A DNA stretch of 64,000 bases from Kribbella catacumbae DSM 19601 (lineage in GTDB: Bacteria > Actinomycetota > Actinomycetes > Propionibacteriales > Kribbellaceae), in assembly GCF_000372465.1 (NCBI RefSeq), contig NZ_AQUZ01000021.1:62001-126000 (forward strand), written 5' to 3'. Every line of letters begins with the position of its first letter. Position 1 is the first letter of the stretch. Positions 40,125 through 51,737 of this stretch are shown here, piece after piece. The translations under genes and the position numbers were made by a program. Below the pieces are notes generated by a model that was given only the letters and a program-made list of their open reading frames with translations, ran no database searches and had not been told where the DNA came from.

Positions 40125-40139
40125 TGAAACCGGTTACTG
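40125..40139. promoter_or_regulatory. LacI-type operator candidate
   Basis: TGAAACCGGTTACTG holds the near-palindrome GAAACCGGTTAC with central CG, as bound by LacI-family proteins, in the divergent gap between GH35 and lacI-like genes. Confidence 0.55.
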
Positions 40140-40163
40140 CAACGTTACGGCGGGAGGTCGCGG

Positions 40164-41156
40164 ATGAGCAACAAGAGGCTCACGGTGCGCCAGATCGCCG
40201 AGATCGCGAACGTCTCGATCGCCACGGTGTCGCGGGTCTCCCGCGGTACCGGGCAGGTCAGCCCCGAGACCCGGGAGCGTGTCCTGCGCGTCATCGAGGA
40301 GCACGGTTACCGGCCGAACCAGCTCGGCCGTGCCCTGGCCGAGCAGAAACACGGCGCGGTGGCGATCGTCTTCCCCGGCCTGGCCGGGCCGTACTTCTCC
40401 GAGCTGATCCAGGGCTTCGAGTACGAGGCGATGGAGACCGGCGCCAGCGTTCACATCGTCGGAACGCACCGGCGCGCGGCGGCCGACGACGACGTCCTGG
40501 CGATGTCCGCGCGGGTCGACGGCATCGCGGTGCACGGCGGCACGATCAAGGAGGAGACGCTACGCCGGCTGGCCGCCGACGTGCCGGTCGTGGTGCTCGC
40601 CGGGCGGCCGCTCGACGGCATCCCCGCGGTGCGCGCCGACAACTCCCGAGTGGCAGAGCTGACCCGGCATCTGCTGGTCGACCACGGCTATCGCCGGCTC
40701 GCGTTCGTCGGCAACCCCGACGGCTCACCCGACGTCACCGATCGCTGGGAAGCTTTCAGGCAAGGGCATCGCGACGCCCGGGTGCCCGCACCGAAGACGC
40801 CGGTGAAGATCGGCTTGCAACAGTCCGACGGCGTGATCGCGGCCGGCGAGCTGTTCGAAAGGGCCAACCCGCCTCGCGCGATCGTCTGCGCCAACGACGA
40901 GACCGCGCTCGGCGTCCTGATCGGCGCCCTCGGCCGCGGCCTCAAGATCCCCGGCGACGTCGCCATCACCGGCTTCGACGACGTCGCCATGTCCTCCCTC
41001 GTCCAGCCCGGGCTGACCACGATCAGGCAGCCCATTCGCGAACTCGGCGCGGTCACCGCCCGCCTGCTGCTCTCCGGACTCGGCGAGCCGGGCGCGGTGA
41101 TGGACACCGTGCTCGCCACCGAACTGGTACTGCGGGGCAGCTGCGGCTGCCGCTAG
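40164..41156 (+). CDS. LacI-family repressor of the galactoside module
   Basis: A 330-residue protein with GGGAGG before ATG 40164. The HTH is LTVRQIAEIANVSIATVSRVSRGTGQVSPETRERVLRVIEEHGYRPN, ending in the hinge helix. The periplasmic-binding-like core has AVAIVFPGLAGPYFSELIQG and ITGFDDVAMSSLVQPGLTTIRQP. It is divergent from the beta-galactosidase and followed by the importer genes, so it probably represses both until a galactoside binds. Confidence 0.9.
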   Translation: MSNKRLTVRQIAEIANVSIATVSRVSRGTGQVSPETRERVLRVIEEHGYRPNQLGRALAEQKHGAVAIVFPGLAGPYFSELIQGFEYEAMETGASVHIVGTHRRAAADDDVLAMSARVDGIAVHGGTIKEETLRRLAADVPVVVLAGRPLDGIPAVRADNSRVAELTRHLLVDHGYRRLAFVGNPDGSPDVTDRWEAFRQGHRDARVPAPKTPVKIGLQQSDGVIAAGELFERANPPRAIVCANDETALGVLIGALGRGLKIPGDVAITGFDDVAMSSLVQPGLTTIRQPIRELGAVTARLLLSGLGEPGAVMDTVLATELVLRGSCGCR

Positions 41157-41179
41157 CGCCTGACAGACAGGAGCAAGGC

Positions 41180-42862
41180 ATGAACCGCCCATCATTCCTC
41201 CGGACAGCGATCGTCGCGCTCGCGACGACCTGCACCCTCGTCGCCTGCACCGGCACCAGCGGGACCAATGGCAGCGGCGGCTCCGGCCCAGCTGCGGCGA
41301 ACGGCATGGTCAACTTCCTCGACTACGGCGACTTCGGCGGCGGCACCGCCCCGCAGGCCAACTACAACCCGTACCTCGAGGCCACCCGGCTCGGCGCCGT
41401 CGACTATGTCTTCGAGAAGCTCATGCTCTACGACAACTTCTCCTGTACGCCGAAGCCGTGGCTGGCCACCGAGTACAAGTGGACCGACCCCAAGACGCTG
41501 ACCTTCAAGCTCCGCGACGGCGTGAAGTGGAACGACGGGAAACCCTTCACCAGCAAGGATGTCGCGTTCACCTTCGACCTGCTGCACAAGCACTCGGCGC
41601 TCGATACCCAGGGCGTCTGGCGCTACCTGTCGGCGGTCGAGGCCACTGACGCGAGCACGGTCACCCTCAAGTTCAAGGATCCCGGCGCTTCCACCTTCAC
41701 GCTGATCACCAACGTCTACATCGTTCCCGAGCACATCTGGTCGCAGCAGGCCGACCCGGTGAAGTTCGTCAACGCGCAGAACCCGGTCGGTACGGGTCCG
41801 ATGAAGGTGAAGTCGTTCAACCCGCAGCAGCTCACCATCGAGCGGAACCCGGACTACTGGCAGGCAAGCAAGGTCCAGGTGCAGGAGATCCGCTTCCACA
41901 AAGCCGATGCGGGTGGCGCTGTCGAACAACTGAAGCTGAGCCGCGGCGAGTACGACACGAACGCGATGTTCGTACCGGACATCAAGAAGGCGTTCGTCGA
42001 TCGCGACCCGAAGATCAACCACTACTGGTACCCGCCGGGCGGTTCGATCAGCGTCTACCTCAACCTGACCAAGGCGCCGTTCAGCGACGTGGAGTTCCGC
42101 AAGGCGCTGACCACCGCGTTCAACCGCGACGAGATCGTCACCAAGTCCCAGCTCGGCTACGTCGAGAAGGCCAGCCAGACCGGCCTCGTCGTGCCGGGGC
42201 AGGAGAAGTGGTTGCCTGCCGATCTCCAGGACCAGGGCCGGATCTCCTACGACGCCGGGAAAGCAGACGCGGCGTTGACCGCGGCCGGCTACAAGAAGGA
42301 TGCCCAGGGCAAGCGCCTGGGCAAGGACGGCAAGCCGCTGAAGTTCACCTTCAAGGTGCCGGGCAGCTACGTCGACTGGGTCTCGGCCGCGCAGATCATC
42401 GTCAAGGACCTCAAGAGCCTCGGCTTCGACGTCGCGATGGAGACGCCCAACCCGCCGACCTACGAGAGCGACCGGGCGGTCGGCCGGTACGACCTGCTCT
42501 TCGGCGTGCACGGTGGGTCCTGCAACATGTTCCGCAACTTCTCCGAGCCGCTGGGCAGCGACCAGAGCGCGCCGATCGGGCAGAAGGCGGCGAGCAACTT
42601 CGTTCGCTGGAACGACCCGGCGACCGACAAGCTGCTCGACCAGTTGCGGCTGGCAACGAGCGACGAGGAGCAGAAGCAGGCCGTCGCGGGGCTGACCAAG
42701 GTGATGGTGGACCAGGTCCCGATGATCCCGCTCTGGTACGGCGCGAAGTGGTTCCAGTACCAGACCGACAAGGCGGTCGGCTGGCCCGACGAGAAGAACC
42801 CGTACGCCGCACCGACTGACAACCTGCTGGTGCTGACCAACCTCAAGCCGGCCGGCAGCTGA
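41180..42862 (+). CDS. Substrate-binding lipoprotein, SBP family 5
   Basis: A 560-residue protein. The lipobox LVAC (Cys22) follows a hydrophobic signal, so it is anchored outside the membrane. TFKLRDGVKWNDGKPFTSKDVAFTFDLL is the family 5 signature; DVEFRKALTTAFNRDEIV is also typical. Family 5 binds peptides but also oligosaccharides in actinobacteria and Thermotoga. The GH35 and LacI neighbours point to a galacto-oligosaccharide ligand (inference). It is first in a four-gene importer operon. Confidence 0.9.
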   Translation: MNRPSFLRTAIVALATTCTLVACTGTSGTNGSGGSGPAAANGMVNFLDYGDFGGGTAPQANYNPYLEATRLGAVDYVFEKLMLYDNFSCTPKPWLATEYKWTDPKTLTFKLRDGVKWNDGKPFTSKDVAFTFDLLHKHSALDTQGVWRYLSAVEATDASTVTLKFKDPGASTFTLITNVYIVPEHIWSQQADPVKFVNAQNPVGTGPMKVKSFNPQQLTIERNPDYWQASKVQVQEIRFHKADAGGAVEQLKLSRGEYDTNAMFVPDIKKAFVDRDPKINHYWYPPGGSISVYLNLTKAPFSDVEFRKALTTAFNRDEIVTKSQLGYVEKASQTGLVVPGQEKWLPADLQDQGRISYDAGKADAALTAAGYKKDAQGKRLGKDGKPLKFTFKVPGSYVDWVSAAQIIVKDLKSLGFDVAMETPNPPTYESDRAVGRYDLLFGVHGGSCNMFRNFSEPLGSDQSAPIGQKAASNFVRWNDPATDKLLDQLRLATSDEEQKQAVAGLTKVMVDQVPMIPLWYGAKWFQYQTDKAVGWPDEKNPYAAPTDNLLVLTNLKPAGS

Positions 42863-42863
42863 C

Positions 42864-43859
42864 GTGCGCTACTTCCTCCGGCGCGCGGGGTTCTTCCTCG
42901 CCACGCTGTGGGCCGCGATCACGCTGAACTTCCTGATCCCGCGGCTCCAGCCCGGCGACCCGGCCGAGGCGATCGTGTCCCGGCTGGGTGGCCAGAGCCA
43001 GGCGATCGACCCGGCGCAGGTCGAGTCGATCCGGAAGATGCTCGGTACGCCGGACGGCAACCTGCTGACGCAGTACGGGGACTATCTGGCGGCGGTGGCC
43101 CGAGGCGACTTCGGCATCTCCTACACCTATTTCCCGTACTCGGTCACGCACATGATCGGGCAGGGCCTGCCCTGGACGCTGATCCTGGTCGGCGTCACAC
43201 AGGTCGTGTCCTTCGTCGCGGGCACCCTGCTCGGCGCGTGGGCGGCGTACCGGCGCAACAGCCGGGTCGACTCGGTGATCACGCTGGGGTCGACCTTCGT
43301 CGGCACGTTGCCGTTCTTCTGGCTCGCGCTGGTGCTGATCTACGTCTTCGCGATCACGCTCAACTGGTTCCCCACCGGCGGCGGGTACGGCGGCGGCAGC
43401 GATCCCGGCTGGAACTGGCTGTTCTTCTCCGACGCCTTCCAGCACAGCATTCTGCCGGCCGTCTCGCTGCTGATCGTCGGCCCGATCGGCTGGATCATCG
43501 GGATGCGCAACAACATGGTCCAGACGCTCGGCGAGGACTACGCCCGGCTCGCCCGTGCCAAAGGTCTGCCGCGTCGCCGCGTCGCGCTCACCTATGGCGC
43601 GAGGATCGCGGTCCTGCCGAACGTCACCGGCTTCGCGATCGCGCTCGGCGGCATCCTCGGCGGCACTGTCCTGGTCGAGTCGATCTTCAACTACCCGGGC
43701 CTCGGCCGGATGATGCTCGAGGCCGTCTCGAACCGCGACTACCCGCTGATGCAGGCGCTGTTCCTGTTCATCACGGTCGGTGTGCTGATCGCGAACCTGC
43801 TCGCCGACCTGCTGTACGGCGTACTGGATCCGCGCGTCCGGCGGGAGGAGGCCGGATGA
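42864..43859 (+). CDS. ABC importer permease, DppB/OppB type
   Basis: A 331-residue membrane protein from GTG 42864, just after the binding-protein stop. The N-terminal helix and FLIPRLQPGDPAEAIVSRLGG are typical of OppB. The EAA coupling loop is EDYARLARAKGLPRRRVALTYGARIA. Six helices are expected. It ends in ATGA overlap with the second permease gene. Confidence 0.92.
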   Translation: MRYFLRRAGFFLATLWAAITLNFLIPRLQPGDPAEAIVSRLGGQSQAIDPAQVESIRKMLGTPDGNLLTQYGDYLAAVARGDFGISYTYFPYSVTHMIGQGLPWTLILVGVTQVVSFVAGTLLGAWAAYRRNSRVDSVITLGSTFVGTLPFFWLALVLIYVFAITLNWFPTGGGYGGGSDPGWNWLFFSDAFQHSILPAVSLLIVGPIGWIIGMRNNMVQTLGEDYARLARAKGLPRRRVALTYGARIAVLPNVTGFAIALGGILGGTVLVESIFNYPGLGRMMLEAVSNRDYPLMQALFLFITVGVLIANLLADLLYGVLDPRVRREEAG

Positions 43860-44776
43860 CCACGTCGCTGCCGATCCAGCCCGTTGACACCGAGCAGGCC
43901 GAGGTCGCCGCCGTCGAAGCGGCGAGGGCCACCAAAGTGCCCGGGTGGTTCGTCATTCTCTGGCGCAACCGCAAGTGCCGTATCGGCTTGGTGATGCTCG
44001 CGGTCTTCGTCTTCGTCGCCCTCCTCGCACCCGTGCTCGCTCCGTACGCGCCGCGCGACAACAGCTTCACCGCGTCCGTCGGTCCCAACGGCAGCAACTG
44101 GCTGGGAACCACCGCCCAAGGCGAGGACGTCTTGTCCCAGCTCGTGTACGGCGCGCGCACGTCCCTGCTGGTCGGCCTCGCGGCCGGCACGCTCTCGACG
44201 GTGATCGGACTGGCGGTCGGCCTCACCGCGGGCTACCTGCGCGGCCTGGTCGACGAGGTGCTCTCGTTCTTCATCAACCTCGCGCTGGTGGTTCCGGTGC
44301 TGCCGCTGATGATCACGCTGGCGGCATACGCGCCGGTGAAGGGTCTGTGGCTGATCATCTTCGTCATCAGCATCACCGGCTGGGCCTACGGCGCCCGGCT
44401 GAAGCGCTCGCAGATCATCACGCTGCGGACCCGCGACTACATCACCGCGGCCAAGTTCGCCGGCGACTCGACCGCGCGGATCATCGTCCGCGAGATCCTG
44501 CCGAACATGACGTCGCTGGTCGTCGTCGGTTTCATGGGCGCCTGCCTGGGCGCGATCGGCGGCGAGGCCGGCCTGGCGTTCCTCGGCCTCGGCGACCCGA
44601 CCACCACCAGCTGGGGCACGATGCTGAACCAAGCCAACACCGGCGGCGCGATGCTGACCGGCCAGTGGGCCTGGCTGATCGCACCCGGTGTCGCCTTCGC
44701 CGGGCTGATGACGGCGCTGACGCTGATCAACTTCGGGGTCGATGCCCTGAGCAACCCTCATCTGCGGGAGGACTGA
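43856..44776 (+). CDS. ABC importer permease, DppC/OppC type
   Basis: A 306-residue membrane protein. VILWRNRKCRIGLVMLAVFVFVALLAPVLAPYAPRD is the OppC N-terminal region, NWLGTTAQGEDVLSQLVYGARTSLLVG the diagnostic loop, and TRDYITAAKFAGDSTARIIVREILPN the EAA loop. It is translationally coupled to its partner permease, and the ATPase gene starts 1 nt after its stop. Confidence 0.92.
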   Translation: MTTSLPIQPVDTEQAEVAAVEAARATKVPGWFVILWRNRKCRIGLVMLAVFVFVALLAPVLAPYAPRDNSFTASVGPNGSNWLGTTAQGEDVLSQLVYGARTSLLVGLAAGTLSTVIGLAVGLTAGYLRGLVDEVLSFFINLALVVPVLPLMITLAAYAPVKGLWLIIFVISITGWAYGARLKRSQIITLRTRDYITAAKFAGDSTARIIVREILPNMTSLVVVGFMGACLGAIGGEAGLAFLGLGDPTTTSWGTMLNQANTGGAMLTGQWAWLIAPGVAFAGLMTALTLINFGVDALSNPHLRED

Positions 44777-44777
44777 G

Positions 44778-46536
44778 ATGGCTCTGCTCGAGGTGGACGA
44801 CCTGTCCGTCACCTACAGCCCACGCGACGGTACGCCGGTCCGCGCGGTCGACGGAGTCAGCTTCGAGATCGCGGACGGCGAGTTCGTCGGGCTGCTCGGC
44901 GAGTCGGGCAGTGGCAAGTCGACGCTCGGCAACGCGATCCTGCGGCTGCTCGACAAGCCCGCGGCAGTCAGCGGCGGGTCGGTGCGCTTCGACGGGGTCG
45001 CCGTCACGTCGGCCTCGGAGGAGGAGATCCGGCCGTTGCGCTGGGCAAAGATCTCCACGGTCTTCCAGAGCAGCATGAACTCGCTCAACCCGGTGATCAC
45101 GATCGGTGCCCAGTTCGCCGACACCTTCGCCGCGCACGGTCGCGAAGGCGATCCGGCGACGTTGCTCGACCTGGTCTCCCTCGACGCCGACGTGCTGCGG
45201 CGCTACCCGCACGAACTGTCCGGCGGGATGAAGCAGCGCGTCGCTCTCGCGCTCGCGCTGGCCCTGGAGCCCAAGTTCGTCCTGCTCGACGAGCCGACCA
45301 CCGGACTCGATGTCGTTGTCCAGCACAACATCCTGCAACGGCTGCGCGAACTGCAGTCCCAGCTCGGGTTCGCGGTCCTCTTCATCAGCCACGACCTCGG
45401 CACGGTGATGGAGATGGCCGACCGGGTGATGGTGATGTACGCGGGCGAGCTCGTCGAGGACCAGCCGGCGCGAGCGATGATGTCTGCTCAGCTCCACCCT
45501 TATACCCAAGGCCTGCTGGGCTCGTACGCCGATCCGCGGGCGACCGAGATCAGCGTGGACTACATTCCCGGCCGGCCGCCGGACCTTTCGCGCCCACAGG
45601 TGGGTTGCCGATTCGCGGCCCGTTGCCCGGTCGCGATCGACGACTGCTCGACCCAGCATCCGCAACTGCTCCCGGCCGGTGCGGGGACGGCCCGCTGCTT
45701 GCTGGTGGAACGAGCCGGCCTGGTCGATGCCCGCCGGGCCCGGAGCTTCGTCGCAGTACGGGCTGAGGCGCCTGCGGTGGATCCCGTGCTGACGGTCACG
45801 GACGCGGCGAAGGAGTACCGCGGCAAGCGAGCCGTGGACGGGGTCTCGTTCGAGCTGCGGCCGGGTCAGGTGACAGCGCTGGTCGGTCAGAGCGGGTCCG
45901 GCAAAACCACCATCGCCCGGCTGGTCACCGGCGTGGAGCGCCCGACCTCAGGCTCGGTCACCTTCACCGGTGGAGTGGACGTGGGATCCCTGCGCGGCCG
46001 CAAGCTGCGCGCCTATCGCCGCCACACCCAACTCGTCTTCCAGGACCCGTTCGCCGCGCTCAACCCGACCCGCACACCGGCGTACGCGCTCTCCAGGCCA
46101 CTCCAGAACCACCTGGGCCTGTCGAAGGCTCAGGCACGCACCCGCGCCGGCGAACTGCTGGAAACAGTCGGCCTGCACCCGGCGTCGCAGTACCTGGACA
46201 AACTCCCCCACCAACTCTCCGGCGGCCAACGGCAGCGAGTGGTCATCGCCCGGGCGCTGGCCCCCGAACCCCGCATCCTGGTCGCCGACGAGCCCATCTC
46301 CATGCTCGACGTCTCGATCCGGGCAGAGATCCTGGAACTCCTCGACAACCTGGTCCGGACCCGCCAGCTCGGGATGCTCTACATCACCCACGACCTCCTC
46401 AGCGCCCGCCTCCTTGCCGACGAGGTCCTGGTCCTCAACGAAGGCCAGGTCGTAGAACGCGGCCGCACGCTCCAGGTCATCCAGAACGCGCAGGCCACCT
46501 ACACCCAGGAACTTCTGGACGCGATCCCCAACCCGG

Positions 46537-46550
<14 letters not shown>
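44778..46550 (+). CDS. Fused double ATP-binding subunit (OppD-OppF type)
   Basis: A 590-residue protein with two ATPase domains. First: GESGSGKST, LSGGMKQR, VLLDEPTTGLD, then the OppD extension CRFAARCPVAIDDCSTQHP with its cysteine cluster. Second, from about residue 335: GQSGSGKTT, LSGGQRQRVVIARAL, ILVADEPISMLD. One polypeptide thus supplies both sites of the importer. Its end overlaps the convergent pntB gene by 14 bp. Confidence 0.93.
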
Positions 46551-47903
<1,353 letters not shown>

Positions 47904-47907
<4 letters not shown>

Positions 47908-48209
47908 TTGTGCAGCTCCTTCTTACGACCCCCGGGGCCACGGAACATCTCGAGCATCCGGTCGGTGACGACGAAGCCGCCGACCATGTTGATCGTCGCC
48001 AGCACGACGGCCAGCAACCCGACCACCACGACCAGCGCCGAGTCGGCCTGGCCGGTGACGATGATGGCGCCGACCAGGATGACTCCGTGGATCGCGTTCG
48101 CGCCGGACATCAGCGGGGTGTGCAGGGTCGACGAGACCTTGCTGATCACCTCGACGCCGACGAACGCCGCGAGCACGAAGATGGTCAGCAGTGCGATGGT
48201 CTCGGTCAT
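47904..48209 (-). CDS. pntAB: NAD(P) transhydrogenase subunit alpha, membrane part
   Basis: A 101-residue protein with three membrane helices (TIALLTIFVLAAFVGVEVI, LMSGANAIHGVILVGAIIV, LVVVVGLLAVVLATINMVGGFVV). HTPLMSGANAIHG is the conserved domain II segment. It is a separate polypeptide, as in Rhodospirillum-type three-subunit enzymes, overlapping both neighbours by ATGA. Confidence 0.95.
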
Positions 48210-49330
48210 GCCCTCGGTCCTTCCAGCAGCTCGCGGGTCGGCTCGTGCAGCACGGTCCCGTCGTGGGTGACACAGCAGCCGCGGACGATCTCGTCGTCGA
48301 AGTCCGGGTTGAACTCCGCGTCCCGGGTCATCAGCGCGATCAGGTTGGCGATGTTCTGCCCGTAGAGCCGGCTGGCCGGTCCGGCCATCTGGCTGGGCAC
48401 GTTCGCCCCGCCCCAGACGAGCGCGTTGCCGATCATCAGTTCGGTCCCGGCCACCGAGCCCTCGACGTTGCCGCCGGACTCCGAGGCCAGGTCGACGACG
48501 ACCGAGCCGGGCTTCATCTGCTCGACCATCGACCGCGACACCAGCATCGGCGCGGTCCGGCCCGGTACGGCGGCCGTGGTGATCAACGCGTCCGCGCCCG
48601 CGATGTACGGCGCGAGCAGGTCGCGCTGCAACTGGGCGCGCTCCTCCGTCATCTCGCGCGCATAGCCGCCCGGCCCGTCCAGCGTGCCGAGCTCGAGCTC
48701 GATCGGCTGCGCGCCCATCGAGGCGATCTCCTCGGCGGCGGCGGTACGGACGTCGTACGCCTTCACGACCGCGCCGAGCCGCTTGGCGGTGGCGATCGCC
48801 TGCAGACCGGCGACGCCCGCGCCCAGGACGAGCACCTGGGCGGGCGGCACCGTGCCGGCGGCCGTCATGTTCAGCGGGAAGAACCGGGGCAGCCGTTCCG
48901 CGGCGACGATGGCCGCGCGGTAGCCGGCCACCAGCGCCTGCGAAGACAGTGCGTCCATCGACTGGGCCCGGGAGATCCGCGGGATCATCTCCATCGCGAA
49001 CGCCGTCAGCTTGGCCCGGGTCGCCGCCCGGATCACGTCCGGCGGATTCGTCGGCAGGAACGACATCAGCGCAGTACCGGCGTGGAGCCGCTGCAGACGC
49101 TCGCGTTCGAGCGGCTGCACCGACGCCACCACGGTGGCCGCATGGTCGGCACCCCAGGCCACTTCGGCCCCGGCGTCGCGGTAGGCATCGTCGGAGTACA
49201 GCGCGCGCTCGCCCGCCGCGGGTTCGACCGCGACCTCGTAGCCGAGCTGGACGAGCTTGACGACTTGTTCAGGCACCAGGGCCACCCGGCGCTCGGCCGG
49301 TCTGGTCTCGCGCACTACTGCGATCTTCAC
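48206..49330 (-). CDS. pntAA: NAD(P) transhydrogenase subunit alpha, NAD-binding part
   Basis: A 374-residue soluble subunit (domain I). KIAVVRETRPAERRVALVPEQV is the alanine dehydrogenase/PNT N-terminal signature, VLVLGAGVAGLQAIATAKRLGA the NAD-binding fold, and DLASESGGNVEGS the active-site loop. GTG 49330 begins the family sequence, and TAGGTT lies 7 nt upstream, so the operon mRNA is probably leaderless. Confidence 0.95.
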   Translation of the reverse strand: MKIAVVRETRPAERRVALVPEQVVKLVQLGYEVAVEPAAGERALYSDDAYRDAGAEVAWGADHAATVVASVQPLERERLQRLHAGTALMSFLPTNPPDVIRAATRAKLTAFAMEMIPRISRAQSMDALSSQALVAGYRAAIVAAERLPRFFPLNMTAAGTVPPAQVLVLGAGVAGLQAIATAKRLGAVVKAYDVRTAAAEEIASMGAQPIELELGTLDGPGGYAREMTEERAQLQRDLLAPYIAGADALITTAAVPGRTAPMLVSRSMVEQMKPGSVVVDLASESGGNVEGSVAGTELMIGNALVWGGANVPSQMAGPASRLYGQNIANLIALMTRDAEFNPDFDDEIVRGCCVTHDGTVLHEPTRELLEGPRA

Positions 49331-49337
49331 TCGCCGA

Positions 49338-49343
49338 AACCTA
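49338..49343 (-). promoter_or_regulatory. -10 box of leaderless pnt operon mRNA
   Basis: TAGGTT on the minus strand, 7 nt before the GTG at 49330. Confidence 0.45.
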
Positions 49344-49382
49344 TGCCAAACACACCGTGCCCGGAAAGCCCGGTGCCTCCGA

Positions 49383-50708
49383 TCAGGCCAAGTTCTGAAG
49401 AAGATGCGCCTCGGCCAGACAAACCTTGGCGAACTCCTCCAGGTGCAGGCCCTCGTCGATGCCGTGCGCCCGGGTGTCCGGATCCTCCACGCCGGTGACC
49501 AGAACGGCCGCGTTCGGGAAGGCCTGCTGGAACTCCGCGATGAACGGAATCGAGCCGCCCATCCCGGTGTCGACGGGCTCGACACCCCAGGCCGCGGCGA
49601 AGGCGGAACGGGCCGCGTCGTACGCCGTACCGCGGGCGTTGATCGAGCACGGCTGGCCGATATCCCCGTCTGTCACGGTGACTTGAGCACCCCACGGCGC
49701 GTTCTGCTCGAGGTGGTTGCGCAGGGCTTCCATCGCCTTGACCGCGTCGTCGCCGGGTGCCACCCGCAGGCTCACCTTGGCCCGGGCGACCGGCACCAAC
49801 GTGTTGCTCGCGTCGGCGACCCGCGGTGCGTCAATGGCCAGTACTGCGATCGCCGGGCGCGTCCACAGCCGGTCGACCAGCGTGCCCGTACCGATCAGCC
49901 GGACCGAGTCCAGCACACTCGACTCGGACCGGAACCGGTCCTCCGGATAATCCAGGTCGGCCGCGCGTGTCGCGTGCAGCCCGTCGACAGCGACGTCACC
50001 GTTCTCGGTGTGCAGGGTGGCGAGCAACCGGCACAGCGCCGACAGCGCATCCGGTACCGCGCCGCCGAAAAGGCCGGAGTGGACGGCGTGCTTCAGCGTC
50101 CGGACCTCGACGTAGCAGTCGACCAGACCGCGCAGGGAGACCGTCAACGCGGGCTGGCCGATCGCCCAGTTGCCCGAGTCGGCGATCACGATCGCGTCGG
50201 AGGTCAGCTCATCGGCGTACTCGTCGAGCAGTTGCAGCAGGGTCGGCGAACCGATCTCCTCCTCGCCCTCGACGAACACCGTCACGCCCACCGGCAGATC
50301 GTTGCCGAAGGCCCGTACGGCGGCGAGGTGGGCCGCGATACCGGCCTTGTCGTCGGCAGCGCCACGGGCGTACAGCCGGCCGTCCCGCTCGGTCGGCACG
50401 AACGGCTCCGAGGTCCACTCCTCGACGGCGCCGGTCGGCTGGACGTCGTGGTGCGCGTAGAGCAGCACGGTCGGCTTGCCCTCCGGCGCGGGCTTCTTCG
50501 CGATCACCGCGGGCGCGCCACCCCCCGCGCTGACGATCCGCACCTCGAAGCCTTCGGCCTCGAACAGCGCGGCGGTCGCCTCGGCGGACCGCTGGACGTC
50601 GGCCGCACGGGCCGGGTCCGCGCTGACCGAGGGAATCCGGATGAGGTCCTCGAGGTCGGCACGGACGGAGGGCAGAACGCGGTCGATCGCCGCGGCTAGG
50701 TCGGTCAT
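49383..50708 (-). CDS. M20-family metallopeptidase (dipeptidase)
   Basis: A 441-residue cytoplasmic protein. LLYAHHDVQPTG holds the first zinc His and neighbouring Asp, RGAADDKAG the bridging Asp, VEGEEEIGS the catalytic Glu pair, ADSGNWA a further ligand, and THG/AHGIDEG near the C-terminus the last His. It belongs to the M20 CNDP-like dipeptidases. It cleaves dipeptides or related amides; substrate not determinable. It is monocistronic, 52 bp upstream of the pnt operon on the same strand. Confidence 0.9.
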   Translation of the reverse strand: MTDLAAAIDRVLPSVRADLEDLIRIPSVSADPARAADVQRSAEATAALFEAEGFEVRIVSAGGGAPAVIAKKPAPEGKPTVLLYAHHDVQPTGAVEEWTSEPFVPTERDGRLYARGAADDKAGIAAHLAAVRAFGNDLPVGVTVFVEGEEEIGSPTLLQLLDEYADELTSDAIVIADSGNWAIGQPALTVSLRGLVDCYVEVRTLKHAVHSGLFGGAVPDALSALCRLLATLHTENGDVAVDGLHATRAADLDYPEDRFRSESSVLDSVRLIGTGTLVDRLWTRPAIAVLAIDAPRVADASNTLVPVARAKVSLRVAPGDDAVKAMEALRNHLEQNAPWGAQVTVTDGDIGQPCSINARGTAYDAARSAFAAAWGVEPVDTGMGGSIPFIAEFQQAFPNAAVLVTGVEDPDTRAHGIDEGLHLEEFAKVCLAEAHLLQNLA

Positions 50709-50789
50709 GCGCCTACCGTACTGCGGGGAAGATACTTACCCTCTAGGGTGGAGATCTCGAAAGTTACCGCCTAACCGAAGAGGACCCCC

Positions 50790-51737
50790 ATGGCTCGCCC
50801 ACTGGCCATTCTGACCACCCTGTTCACCACTACAGCCGCCCTGACAGCGGTGAGCGCGCCGACGATCGCCACAGCCGCGATCACCTGCGATACCGCGACC
50901 ACCGGCGGCGCTACCTTCTACGACGGTCCGTCGGCTTCCAAGAAGTACGACGCCCGCTTCAGCAACAGCGCGACCATCCCCAACCTCAGCACGCACACCC
51001 CGCAAGGCGCCGGCACTTGGTACAACTGGGACGGCTCCGGCAAGAACCTGCTGCTGGTGTCCTCGTACCGCACGGGCGCCAACTCGCAGATCTACGGCAT
51101 CGACCCGGCTACCGGCTCCACTGTCGGTGTGGTGGCCGTCGCCGAGTCACACGTCGGCGGGATCACCACCAGCAAGGGCTGGGCTTTCGTCGCCGGTGCA
51201 GGCAGCTCCATCCGCAAGTACCGGCTCACGGAGCTCCGCGACGCCATGAAGGCCGCCGGTACGCCGTACCTGGCTCAGGTCGGTACTGCGCGCGACGTCG
51301 CCGGTTCATCGTTCCTGACCAGCTACGGCGACTCCATCTTCTCCGGCAGCTTCAACGAGACCGGTCGCGGCGCCATGTACGAGTACAAGATCGCTGACGA
51401 CGGCACCCTCACCACACTGCCTGGTGCTTGGGAGGTACCGACGAAGGCGCAAGGCCTGATGGTCACCGCGAACCACTTCGTCTACAGCACGTCGTACGGG
51501 CGCAGCAACCGCAGCAACCTGTACGTCGTCCGCCGGGGTCAAAAGGATCTGGATGCGGCCCAGCTGAGCTGCTTCCGGGCGCCGAGTATGACCGAGGGCG
51601 TCACGGAGTACAACGGCACGGCGTACCTGGTCTACGAGTCGGGCTCACACCTCTACGCCCCGGACTCGGCGACGCTCAACGTCATCCCCCGCCTACACAA
51701 GGCCTCGGTGTCGTCGCTGACCTCGCTGGTGCCCTAG
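50790..51737 (+). CDS. Secreted propeller-like protein
   Basis: A 315-residue protein with GAGGAC before ATG 50790. The signal peptide (LAILTTLFTTTAALTAVSAPTIATA) is cleaved near residue 30. The body has repeated beta patterns (LLLVSSYRTGANSQIYGIDPATGSTVGVV, HVGGITTSKGWAFVAG, HFVYSTSYGRSNRSNLYVVRR) like an irregular beta-propeller. No catalytic motif is seen. Its TAG stop lies inside the long hairpin element at 51734. Confidence 0.75.
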   Translation: MARPLAILTTLFTTTAALTAVSAPTIATAAITCDTATTGGATFYDGPSASKKYDARFSNSATIPNLSTHTPQGAGTWYNWDGSGKNLLLVSSYRTGANSQIYGIDPATGSTVGVVAVAESHVGGITTSKGWAFVAGAGSSIRKYRLTELRDAMKAAGTPYLAQVGTARDVAGSSFLTSYGDSIFSGSFNETGRGAMYEYKIADDGTLTTLPGAWEVPTKAQGLMVTANHFVYSTSYGRSNRSNLYVVRRGQKDLDAAQLSCFRAPSMTEGVTEYNGTAYLVYESGSHLYAPDSATLNVIPRLHKASVSSLTSLVP